Origin: Mesostigma viride
Taxonomy: Eukaryota > Streptophyta > Mesostigmatophyceae > Mesostigmatales > Mesostigmataceae
Assembly: GCA_009746045.1 (NCBI GenBank)
Contig: RPFO01000050.1
Coordinates: forward strand, 630,349-694,348
DNA length: 64,000 nt
Reading direction: 5' to 3'
The position numbers and the translations under genes were made by a program. The number at the start of each line of letters is the position of its first letter. The first letter of the stretch is position 1. A model generated the notes under the pieces. It was given only the letters and a program-made list of their open reading frames with translations, was not told the DNA's origin and did no database searches. Of the stretch, positions 53,602 to 62,912 are shown one piece after another.

Positions 53602-54113
53602 CCAACTGAGCAAACTTACGGCCACCAACTCCGGCACCACCCCTCCCACCGCCAGAGTGTATGAATTCATACGCGATGCGCGTCGTACGCGGCCCGAGGT
53701 ACGTGTATTATGTATAATACGCGGTGTATAATGTATTATACGCTGATCGTACGCTAACTCTTGAAAACCCCTTTATTGGCATGTTTTTGAGGGTTCTTCA
53801 ACATTCTGAGCAACCAAGCATGGTCCGCTGTTGTTTTTGCCATACATTTTGCCTATACATGACATATACATAGCATGACATTGGCATCGCCTGATTGCCA
53901 TCACTAGTACCTAGAAATACAAGCATAGTTTCTAACGGTCTAGTTACTTGATCGGCGCTCCAGGAAATTCGCGAAATGTGACGGGTGCTGTAGCACCCTC
54001 ACGACGGACAATGGGTTAATTTCTTGTCTTCAGTCTTCAGCCTTCCCGCCTTCACAACCGATCCCGCCTTCACAAGTCACGATGAACGCGCTATAGTGCA
54101 TTATATATAGTTA

Positions 54114-56114
54114 GACCGTAACCTACCCATTGACACTGACGAAACCGCTGACGAAAATGGCTGACGGCGGTATGGCTGACGGCGGAGTTCAGATCTTTTG
54201 CGTCTGAGCCCCAAATTCGGTCAGACCACTTGCATTCGATGCGCCTTTCTAAGACGCACTTGCCAGTATAAACGGTTACGGCTGCCACGCAGTATAGACA
54301 AAGTTACGCACGTGACCAGCTATGACGACTACCAAAGCAAAACGAGGGCTGGAAAAGGAGCTGGCACAGCTTCCCAGCGCCCAGCCCAACCCTCTCGCCC
54401 TCGCCATTGTTCAGCCGCCAGGCTTACCCGCCAAACCCTCGCCAAGCGCCTCGCCTGAGCCCAAGAAACCATGCCACGATCGCCACAAATGGAGCAAATT
54501 CTTGCCCGGCGACGGAATGTTCTCCCTCCTCGAGTGGCCGAGCAGCTGTCGCCGCAGGAAGTCGTCGAAGTTCTCCAGTTCCTCACACAGGAGCGGAAGC
54601 TCTTTGTGCCCTGGACAAGGGCGGCTATCGACTACCGCGACACGTCCTGGCTCTACACCTGTGCCGAATCCCGCCAACGCGAGTCTATCTTGACCAGCTA
54701 CTACCAGCGCAGCTTCGGCGCCATCCACAGAGAACTTTGGAACGCACTCAACGCCCCAGCCCCCGCACAGCCGGCAGCCCCATCGGCTTCCTCCCTCTGC
54801 AAGGATGACATCCGCGCAGTGCTGGAGGAGCACGTGACCTGGCCGCTGGCCGAGAAGATGACCTCGCTGAACACCACGCTCAACACGGTCGAGGCCCGGG
54901 TCTCCAACGTGGAAACCAAGGTCGTCCACAAGCTACAACCACAGTTCACGGCGCTACACACCGCGGCGCAGGCTTCGGAAACGCATGCTGCACTTGTCTC
55001 TCGCCTTAACCAGGTGGAAGGCAAGTGCGGCGTGCTCATGAAGAAGCTTGAGGCCATCACCGCCCACACCGAGGCCCTGGCCACACAGGTCCCAAAGCTA
55101 GCGGAGCAGACGGCCACCATTGCCTCCCAGCCACCCCGGCAGGATGCTGGTGACCTCCCGCTCTCCTACGCGGACCTGCTGCGGACAGCGACCGCCTCCA
55201 CCACCGACGCCATCGCCACGAAGCTCCAGGAGCTGGAGGACCACCGCCAGGCCCAGCAACGGGAGGTCACCGATCGCGCTCGCCGCGAGTGCCGAGTGGT
55301 GCTACGTCGCTTCCCCCAGAAGCCAGGTGAGACGTCAACCTCCCTTGCTGACGAGATCAAGAAACAGCTTCTTACCCTCATGGGCCTGGTAGGTGAGGTA
55401 GAACTGCGTGGGTGCCACCGCCTTCCCCACTCACGGGACAAGGCGGCCACCCCACCAGTCCTGCTCACCTTCCTCTCCCCTGAGGATAAGCAGCGGTTCC
55501 TCTCTCGTCGCAAGCGGTTGCACGACCTCACCTGGACGCTGGATGACGACCTAACCCCCGCTCAGCAACAGCAGCGACGCGACCTGTGGCCGGAATACCT
55601 CCGCCATAAGCAGGACCCCCAGAAGCCCAAGGTGTACTGGAGGGGCGGGGACCTGATGATCAACCACAAGATGTGGACGCCCCCAGCGGGCTAGAATAGC
55701 AATAGCCCTAGCTTGTAACCATTGGAGTCACTGTCGCTAAGGCAGCCATGCCTAGAATGTTTGCCTAGCTGTGCCAACAAACCTAGTCACGTGCCGCCAA
55801 CGCACGGTACACAACCAGCCATAGCCTTAGCCTAGTTCTAGTACAGCCATGCTACGCCCTGGCTATGTTCAGATTACTTGCCCACGCTCCTTGCTATGAC
55901 ATGCTCACATGGGTCTTATTGCACCCACAGTTTGCCGGATCGTTAGCCTGTCCTTTTAGCTAGCCGCGCCCGATTGCAGCTGTGGCATGCCTTTGGCATG
56001 AAGGAGACTGGGGGTCTCTGCCCTTTCTCCTGTAGTGCACACACAGGGATTAAAAGCACTTCGGTGCTCCGTGACTCCCCAACGGGAGCACGAGTTTAAT
56101 TAATTAATTAATTA
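54114..56114 (+). mobile_element. L1 copy 2: ORF1-only LINE-like retroposon, 2001 bp
   Basis: Flanked by the 10-bp duplication ATATAGTTAG (54104-54113 and 56115-56124). Shares with copy 1 the 5' UTR word ATGGCTGACGGCGGAG, a single ORF1, a ~400-bp 3' UTR, a terminal hairpin (CTCCC-CAAC-GGGAG) and the (TTAA)n tail (56096-56114). No RT domain in either frame set. Confidence 0.87.
54322..55694 (+). CDS. LINE ORF1-like RNA-binding protein of copy 2
   Basis: The homologous N-terminus begins at 54322 (MTTTKAKRGLEKELAQ ... PSASPEPKKPC, matching copy 1 PSASPEPKR). The main frame is open from 54471 to 55694 (407 aa), so a frame change lies near 54460-54480. It has a long heptad coiled coil (about residues 120-250: LNTTLNTVEARVSNVETKV), then RRECRVVLRRFP, LLTLMGLVGEVELRGCHRLP, PPVLLTFLSPEDKQRFLSRR and LDDDLTPAQQQQRRDLWP. 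The coiled coil plus RRM/CTD-like region fits L1-type ORF1p. It would bind its RNA and rely on an RT supplied in trans. Confidence 0.78.
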
Positions 56115-56124
56115 ATATAGTTAG

Positions 56125-57979
56125 CTAGCTCATAACGCAATTATTATTTGTTCCTACCACAGGACGGCGCGCCGCAGTCTAGGCAAGCAACGGGGGCTGT
56201 TAAATGATGCCAAAACCCACCTCGTAAGCCAAAAATACGCCAAAAATACGCCAAAAATACGCAAAAAATACGCCAAAATTACGCGATACGCAAGAAAATA
56301 CGTGCAAAAAATACGCGGCGCGTACGAAAGTACCCCATTTTCATACGCGCCGCTCGCGTATCGCGCATAATACGCTTCATACGGCGTATAATACGCCGTA
56401 TGAATTTACTCTGCCTGCTGGCCGGGCAACTTGGGAGAACATGGAGTGGAGATGGGGGTGGATGCAGTGGAAGATCCACGGGGATGGAGATGAATCGGCG
56501 GGGGTGCATGGTGACGGAGGCATGTTCTTAAAACTGATTGCATGGCGGCGCGCCTGCTTGCCAGCTTGGCGGCGCACCTATAGGTGATGACATTTGTCCG
56601 ACGAACGTCGATCTCGTCCTAGCCTTGGTTTGACCAATGCAATTAATGTATACGTGCCTTACATGAAATAATTCATGAAGAACATACATTTGCGTGGATC
56701 GGGCTATGTGTAACACAAATCCCCATGAGAAGGGGCATGTAATACATTCTGAGCAACAACCGGCTGTAGGTGGTGTAATGTAAGTGCGTTTAAGCCTACC
56801 CGTTTAGTGTATGTGCGTTTAACTTCAACCGTCTGGACTGGAACCACCAGAACGTACGGACTCAGTTAGGGCATCTTTATAAGTATGATGAGAGTATCTA
56901 GCCTAATAACATTTTCTGGCCCACCCTTGGAACCAAGCATGCTTTTATGTTGAATAAAGTTAGGGTAATGTGGTTGGTCACGTATCCATGCCCCATGCGT
57001 GAATTATAAATAGCACCCCCCCAGGGGGGTACGGTGCACATGCAGGGGTTGGAGACATATATAATGCGTTATAGACCATTGACACAAATCAGGTGGCCCT
57101 GGCCTCTTAAAGGCAGTTCATTAGAATCACAGGCATGCCATCAATGCATTCACAGCATAAAATGTCACAGAACTGCACATGCTAGCTAGAAAACAGCCCA
57201 AAATAGCTCAGACCGAACGTATAACAGTGCAAGCTATTTTGAGACGGTTGCTGCTAGAACTGCCGTATAGGTTTCATATCCCAAAGTGGCACAAAACAAC
57301 AACTAGATGGCCACAAAAGCAATTATAATGCCAACACCATGCATGTCCAGCATATAAGACACAAGCTCATGCTACTATACAATAGGTGTAAGGCTCATAT
57401 CAAGGCCTAAAGCACGCGTACAAAGGGTGGCAAGGAGCTACATCACTAACACACCCAATGAACGACAAAACACCTCTAGAGATGTTCTTGGAAACAATGA
57501 AAAAAACAATAGGAATAAGATGGTATAATGCTTCCATGCAAACAGGTTATGGGTATCTCCACGTTTTTCACATGCAATGGATGCAAAACAACAAGAAAGT
57601 GGGCGTTGGCCATGCAGCAAAACAAGAAGCCACGCCTAAAACTGGTCAGAAAAGAACTTGTCTCGGGGTGCTTGACCAAGGAAAAGCATTGGGTAATTAA
57701 TCAACGTTACCATATATTGGTGACCCATAACAACCGTTACGTCGCTATTTCCGTTGCAGCATCCACTAATGGCGACCAAACATGGTCCAAAATCTGCTTG
57801 ACCTGATGGTATATTCCCCAACCATGACAAGCCGATGCGTAGAGTCAGCAAAACAACAAAACGACAATCGCAACCCCTCGATAATACCTGAGGTGGCCAG
57901 CTTCCCGTCTGTGAGGACGACCGGTGACGACATGTCCAGATCGGCATGGCGTGGGCGCAATTCGATCCATGACCACCGC
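56125..57979. other. Region without a supported gene
   Basis: 56220-56405 is dense in AAAATACGC / CATACGGCGTATAATACG palindromic words (end of G). 56700-56770 shares TGAGAAGGGGCAT and TAATACATTCT with the LINE copy 1 3' UTR (39320-39350). The remainder is unremarkable AT-moderate DNA with short frames only. Confidence 0.5.
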
Positions 57980-58340
57980 CGCTGGTCACTGGAGCAACTC
58001 CGCCCTGCCCCGGATCGTCAAGCGTGACCTCTTCAAGGTCGTCATTCTGACAATCCTGACCTATACGGCGCCGAGACCTGGACACTGGCGCAGGAGCTGG
58101 AGCAACGACTCGATGGCAACATCACCAAGATGCTGCGCAAGGCCCTTAACATCCCGGCCCTTTGGTTTGCACATTAGTAATGAGGATTTGTACGCTGATT
58201 TGCCCTATGCATGTTTCCCACATTCTTAGTAGGCACAGGCGCCTGGGCCTAGCCGGGCACCTGGCCACATCAGATAGACTAGCTGGCACCAAGCCCGCCC
58301 AGCCTGGGCGTTATGTCCTCACCTCGCGTGCCCCAGGCCG
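57980..58340 (+). pseudogene. Decayed non-LTR reverse transcriptase, C-terminal relic
   Basis: Across three frames the typical LINE RT C-terminal landmarks can be read: LFKVVILTILTY, then GAETWTLAQELEQRLDG and TKMLRKALNI, then NEDLYADLP and, after another shift, SRHRRLGLAGHLA. Order and spacing match the YGAETW ... RMLR ... ELY ... RRLRLAGH block of LINE ORF2 proteins. Frameshifts at about 58060, 58150 and 58225 show it is dead. The open frame continues to 58593 with Arg-rich sequence of uncertain origin. Confidence 0.8.
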
Positions 58341-58749
58341 CGCGCGGCTGGGCCGCAGTTATTCTAGGGCCTCAGGCCTAGACTATCTGTACACGTGGCG
58401 TTGTCTCCGTCTCCCATGCAAGTGGGATACTGACTTGGACGGTGCATGGTGTAGTACACTGCTGTACAGATCTCTACCAGACTTTAGATCCGCACGTGCC
58501 ATATTGGGCACGTGGGAGCTAGATATTTGCACAGAGATCTGCAGGCCGACCACACGCACGGGATACGCACGTGGTAGGGTTGATGAGCTGTGAGGCAGAC
58601 CACAAGGTGGGCTGCATAGCTAGTCCTGTGCGGAGGTCCTATAGGATAGGTCCACGACCATCCACGTAGTGCAGTTAGTAGGCAACCATGCCTGTGGGCA
58701 TCGGGATCAGTCCTAGCTGGAGGAGATTTGGCTTGACGGAGCCAGCATC
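58341..58749. other. Region after the RT relic
   Basis: Possible LINE 3' end; a Trp/Arg-rich frame runs to 58593 but no motif is recognised. It ends at the CCAGCATC target of the hAT element. Confidence 0.45.
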
Positions 58750-60272
58750 CAGTGTACAGGCATACGGCGTATAATACGCCGTACGATGCGTATTATACGT
58801 CATACGCAAGATTTGCGTATTAAAATGGGCAAAAAAATATGCACGGCGTATTTTTTGCGTATTTTTTGCGTATTGCGTATTTTTTGCGTATTTTTTTGCG
58901 TATGAACCGTGTTCGAAGTAGCTTCTGGCATCATTTTGGGACGGCACGTGGAGCCGGAACTAGACTGAGGCGACCTGTAACTCCGCGACAAATAAACATG
59001 CGTGCAGCTGTGCCAAGCTGGCCGTGTACGACTGTACTCTTATACGTGCATTGCTGCAGATTGCTGCGTGTCGGACTAGGCTCTAGGAGACGAAGGACGA
59101 GGAAATTAGGTGGCGAAGTTATGTTGTCTGCCAAGAAGGGCGCGCATCTGGCACCTAACATTTAATCGTAGCGCAATTGACATCCAGGCACCATGGCTAG
59201 CGACGGTGATGGTGCATGTGGGTCTATGGAACACGATGATGATGGGGCTGACGAGATGCAGGCCGTATTCGAGACTGTCTGGACACACATCGTGAAAGAA
59301 CAGACTCTCAACAAGAATTAAAGGGCAGCCGACAGGTAACTAAAAGCTCAGTGACGTGCACACTTTTTGATGCAAAATTCTCGGGTTCTACCACCCGAGC
59401 AAGGCTACCACCCGAGCAAGACGGGCTAGCACCCGCCATATCATGGGCGCCACGTATGCGAAGGTCAGGCAAGAGTGAGCGAGTGCAAGATCGAGGCCGC
59501 CAGAGGCATTACGTCGCAGGCTGCGGGGCATTTGGTGTGACTCGCGATGCACATAAATGCCTTATTTAGCCATGCAGGCTGCTGCTAGCCAGCCACCGTA
59601 CCATATATGTGTTAATGGTTTAGGGAAGCTGGGTCAGGTTGCTGGCATGCATGGTATCCTGCACGCTAGGCACATTGTTGGCAGCCCGCATGGATTCTTG
59701 CTTCATGTAGATCAATATTGCATGGTGGCCTACCACAAGTAGGCAAGATGTCCGTTTCTGGCATAATGTCTTATTATTACTTTTGGCATGTTGGCCAACT
59801 GACAGTGTGTTGTATTTCAGTCCTATAGTATATAGCAATTCCATGCTGCCAGAGGACGTGGTTTTAAGTTCAACATACAGTAGTGGTGGCAGCAATCTCT
59901 ATACCTCTGCAAGTGTCATTGAGCATGCATATCTACTTGTGTTATCATCCTTTTCAAGTGTGCACTGATTGTGCATACAACTTTGTTATGGTGTGCTTTT
60001 AAACTGGACAATGCTTGTACTTGTAAGCAGCAGTACGGTAATGCCAATGTCATGAGATGATGTGTCGCATATAGGCATGTGGTGCATCGCAAGAACACAA
60101 AGAAAACATGCCTGATTGGTCAGAATGTTGAGGACCCCCCTGAACCATTCAAAAAACAGCATTTTCGAGAGTCACCGTACGATTTGCGTATAATACCCCG
60201 TACGAGCGTATTGTACCCAATACCCATATGGGCCCCGTAGTACGATCGCGTATTGCGTATGCCTGTACACTG
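58750..60272. mobile_element. Element F: hAT superfamily non-autonomous element, 1523 bp
   Basis: 17-bp perfect TIR CAGTGTACAGGCATACG at both ends and a perfect 8-bp duplication CCAGCATC (58742-58749 and 60273-60280): CAG...CTG ends plus an 8-bp TSD are diagnostic for hAT. Subterminal regions are packed with GCGTATT words, and the left holds the palindrome CATACGGCGTATAATACGCCG. No transposase ORF. Confidence 0.93.
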
Positions 60273-60477
60273 CCAGCATCTCATTAATGGGTTAGCACTA
60301 TAGTACTAGTGCAGGATTGCTAGGTTACCCGAACCTACGTGCCCATGCATCCAGCTTGGCTAGCTTGCATGCGGATTGATATATGCCAGCCATTGCATAA
60401 TCAAACACACGTTCGCATCCAACACACACGTGCATTAACTTGACACTCACAAACACTCATTATCTTTCATCTTCCAA

Positions 60478-60990
60478 CAATGTCGTCGCTTCCATCATCC
60501 TCTTCGAGCATGTCCTCGATCGTCCTCGGATGACATGGACTACCGCCGTTCGGCGCTGAGGGGTGGGAGGTCGTCGTGGTCTCGCACGGACCTCGATCAT
60601 GCCCTCACCGGCAGCGATGCCAAAAGTATTCAAAGGTCAGACATGGACGACCGCGCCCCCGCATTCATTGAAGCCTTGGCGGCCATGCAAGCGAGTACCA
60701 TCAGTGGCAGCCGCAGCAGGCACCAGGTGGCCGGGCGCGGCGGCAGAAGGGCAGGCCACAGCGCCGGAGATGGCGACCGGGCCTGGTGTCATGATCCCCT
60801 GGACGGGGGACATATCGTCCGACGGGTACGATGAGGACAAAGACCTCGTCGACCTGAATGTCCCGGAGGACGATCGAGGACGAGAAGGCCGACAGGCTGC
60901 GCCAAGAAGCTCAGGAGGCACAGGTGCGGCGTGAGGTTGAGGCCGCGCGCGGGCCGGGGCCACTTCAAATGTTCCGCCGTCCAAGCCAAG
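60478..60990 (+). pseudogene. Broken gene fragment, N-terminal part of an unknown protein
   Basis: ATG at 60480 after CTTCCAACA gives a Ser-rich start, which must shift frame to reach MDYRRSALRGGRSSWSR (60535) and RAPAFIEALAAMQ. A second frame gives PWTGDISSDGYDEDKDLVDL, and a third gives EDEKADRLRQEAQEAQVRRE, a helical acidic/basic stretch. The three blocks run in natural order with shifts near 60515, 60690 and 60880. I do not recognise the protein. The coding-like composition argues for a real but decayed gene. Confidence 0.4.
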
Positions 60991-61149
60991 TGTGTGACAC
61001 TTTTTCGCTATTTTCGCAAAAAAAAAAATTCGCACGCGTTCGCGTGATTTTCGCAAAATTTTCACACATTTTCGCACGTTTTCGCACGATTTCGCACCAT
61101 CCAAAAGAAACCCGTCAACCGCTCGCCCATGCAGGGATGTTGTAATCGT
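60991..61149. repeat. TTTTCGCA-rich segment
   Basis: Seven or more TTTTCGCA(C) words between 61002 and 61098. It resembles the subterminal region of a DNA transposon, but no partner end was found. Confidence 0.6.
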
Positions 61150-62912
61150 TGGGCACGTTGCGCACGATGGGCACGATTGTTGTGATAATAGGTCGCGTTC
61201 TGACTAAGTGGACCAAACATCTGCGCACGACCCGGTCGGCTGGCTTAGCGGCTGCTGCTGCTGCTGCAACGGCGGAAGCTGCATGCTGCGGCTACTGCCA
61301 CTGTTGCTGCATGCTGCGGCGGCGGTGTCTGCTGCTGCTGTACTGGCCATGCTGCTGCCACTGCTGCGGCAAGTTACGGCTGTTGCTGTTCCGAATGCTG
61401 CTGTGGGGACTGCACGGGGTGCTGCTGCGGCTGCACTGGCGGGTGTTGCTGCAGTTAGGTTAATATTGTGCGGAAACCTTTTTGCCACTTGGGCTACTCA
61501 GGTTCCGCCCAATATTACCGGCGATAACCACTCGCCGGACACTCAAGTTCACGACGTCGTGAACTTGAGTGTCCGGCGAGTGGTTATCGCCGGTAATATT
61601 GGGCGGAACCTGAGTAGCCCAAGTGGCAAAAAGGTTTCCGCACAATATTAACCTAACTAAAACCTAGCCTCTTGGGGCGAGGACGAATCACTAGGCTCGG
61701 AACACCCGTATGCATGAATATGATCGAATATAAGCATCTCGTTGGTGCAAATATCGATATGAATATGATCGAATATGAGCATCTCCTTGGTGCGCATATG
61801 ATTAGAGCCGGGTGCCAAATCGGAACGAATTATTCCCCCAAATAATCCGCTTCCGAGTGGATTCGAACCTGCGCCCCGCAAGGATCCAGGTCTTAGTTAG
61901 GTTAATATTGTGCGGAAACCTTTTTGCCACTTGGGCTACTCAGGTTCCGCCCAATATTACCGGCGATAACCACTCGCCGGACACTCAAGTTCACGACGTC
62001 GTGAACTTGAGTGTCCGGCGAGTGGTTATCGCCGGTAATATTGTGCGGAACCTGAGTAGCCCAAGTGGCAAAAAGGTTTCCGCACAATATTAACCTAACT
62101 AAGACCTGGATCCTTGCGGGGCGCAGGTTCGAATCCACTCGGAAGCGGATTATTTGGGGAATAATTCGTTCCGATTTGGCACCCGGCTCTAATCATATGC
62201 GCACCAAGGAGATGCTCATATTCGATCATATTCATATCGATATTTGCACCAACGAGATGCTTATATTCGATCATATTCATGCATACGGGTGTTCCGAGCC
62301 TAGTGATTCGTCCTCGCCCCAAGAGGCTAGGTTTTAGTTAGGTTAATATTGTGCGGAAACCTTTTTGCCACTTGGGCTACTCAGGTTCCGCCCAATATTA
62401 CCGGCGATAACCACTCGCCGGACACTCAAGTTCACGACGTCGTGAACTTGAGTGTCCGGCGAGTGGTTATCGCCGGTAATATTGGGCGGAACCTGAGTAG
62501 CCCAAGTGGCAAAAAGGTTTCCGCACAATATTAACCTAACTGCTGCGGCTGCACTGACTGGCCGGTGCTGGGCTGCACTCGTGGGATTCGATCTGGGCCG
62601 GGCCTCATTCTCCCCAACCCGTTCCATCGATCCGCTGGTTATATACTCAGCCTGCATTCGCTGCGGCTGATTTTCCTCCCTATTATTATCCATCCTATCC
62701 TCTCCTCGTGGCCTTCGCGGCTCACGGGAGGTACTATAGCCAGCTCACCTAGCTGCATGGTGACCTACAGGACTGCCTTGCTGGTAGGACGAGCCCTGTT
62801 GTGATACCTCCTGTACCTGGTACTCCGGGCTGCCCTGCCTATCCAAGTCTGCACCTCCATCCTCGGAATGACTCCTAGTCGAGCCGCGTACCTTCTTTTT
62901 ACCCCGCGGCAT
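61150..62912 (-). pseudogene. Basic/Gln-rich protein gene disrupted by a 1.08-kb palindrome
   Basis: ATG at 62912 gives MPRGKKKVRGSTRSHSEDGG, then QGSPEYQVQEVSQQGSS, with a possible donor AG|GTGAGC at 62748. A further coding-like block (MDNNREENQPQRMQ, 62693) leads to VQPQQ-type sequence broken at 62538. On the far side of the palindrome (61456 to 61240) the minus strand continues with Gln/Pro repeats (QQHPPVQPQQHPVQ) and stops. No known domain. The inserted palindrome supplies stops in all useful frames, so this allele is probably not functional. Confidence 0.45.
61457..62538. mobile_element. 1.08-kb compound palindrome: three ~198-bp fold-back units separated by inverted ~240-bp spacers
   Basis: Unit starts TTAGGTTAATATTGTGCGG and folds on itself about a central GACGTC (near-perfect). 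Copies lie at about 61457-61654, 61897-62098 and 62337-62538. Spacer 61655-61896 is the inverse complement of 62099-62336, so the whole block is one palindrome centred near 61998 with rare mismatches (for example GTGCGG versus GGGCGG at 62043). The spacer carries GGTTCGAATCC (62126), a pol III B-box-like word. Confidence 0.93.

Larger units (their letters stand above)
14043..53631. mobile_element. T2: TIR DNA transposon (about 2.9 kb before later insertions), carrying a zinc-finger/(Gly-Met)n gene
   Basis: The 30-bp ends at 14043-14072 and 53602-53631 are inverted repeats identical at 28 positions (GAGTTGGTGGCC ... TTTGCTCAGTTGG). Both outer flanks are the C-rich array: left ends ACCGTACCCGCC, right begins CACCACCCCTCCCACCGCC, which are adjacent in intact units near 5650 and 13800. 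This supports a single insertion later opened by element A. A target duplication is not clear (CCGCC versus CCGGC at best). No transposase was recognised, and the superfamily is unknown. Confidence 0.75.
53653..56413. mobile_element. Possible hAT-type element G, opened by a LINE
   Basis: Left CAGAGTGTATGAATTCATACG (split: CAGAGTGTATGAA + TTCATACG) at 53653 and right CGTATGAATTTACTCTG ending 56413 are imperfect inverted repeats starting CAGAGT. Both are followed inward by GCGTAT/ATACGC arrays like those of the hAT element at 58750. The adjacent 8-mers (CCCACCGC and CCTGCTGG) do not match, so the two ends may belong to different insertions. Confidence 0.4.

Noticed and set aside
56690-56780. 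A third LINE 3' end, from similarity to 39320-39350
   Set aside because: Only two short words match (TGAGAAGGGGCAT and TAATACATTCT); no tail or hairpin is present.
62100-62160. tRNA gene suggested by GGTTCGAATCC
   Set aside because: The T-stem does not pair properly and no acceptor stem, D-arm or anticodon arm can be fitted; at most a SINE-like or tRNA-derived remnant.
61460-62693. Frames on both strands reading the same 61-residue peptide
   Set aside because: They arise because the DNA is palindromic; the peptide is read identically from each fold-back unit.
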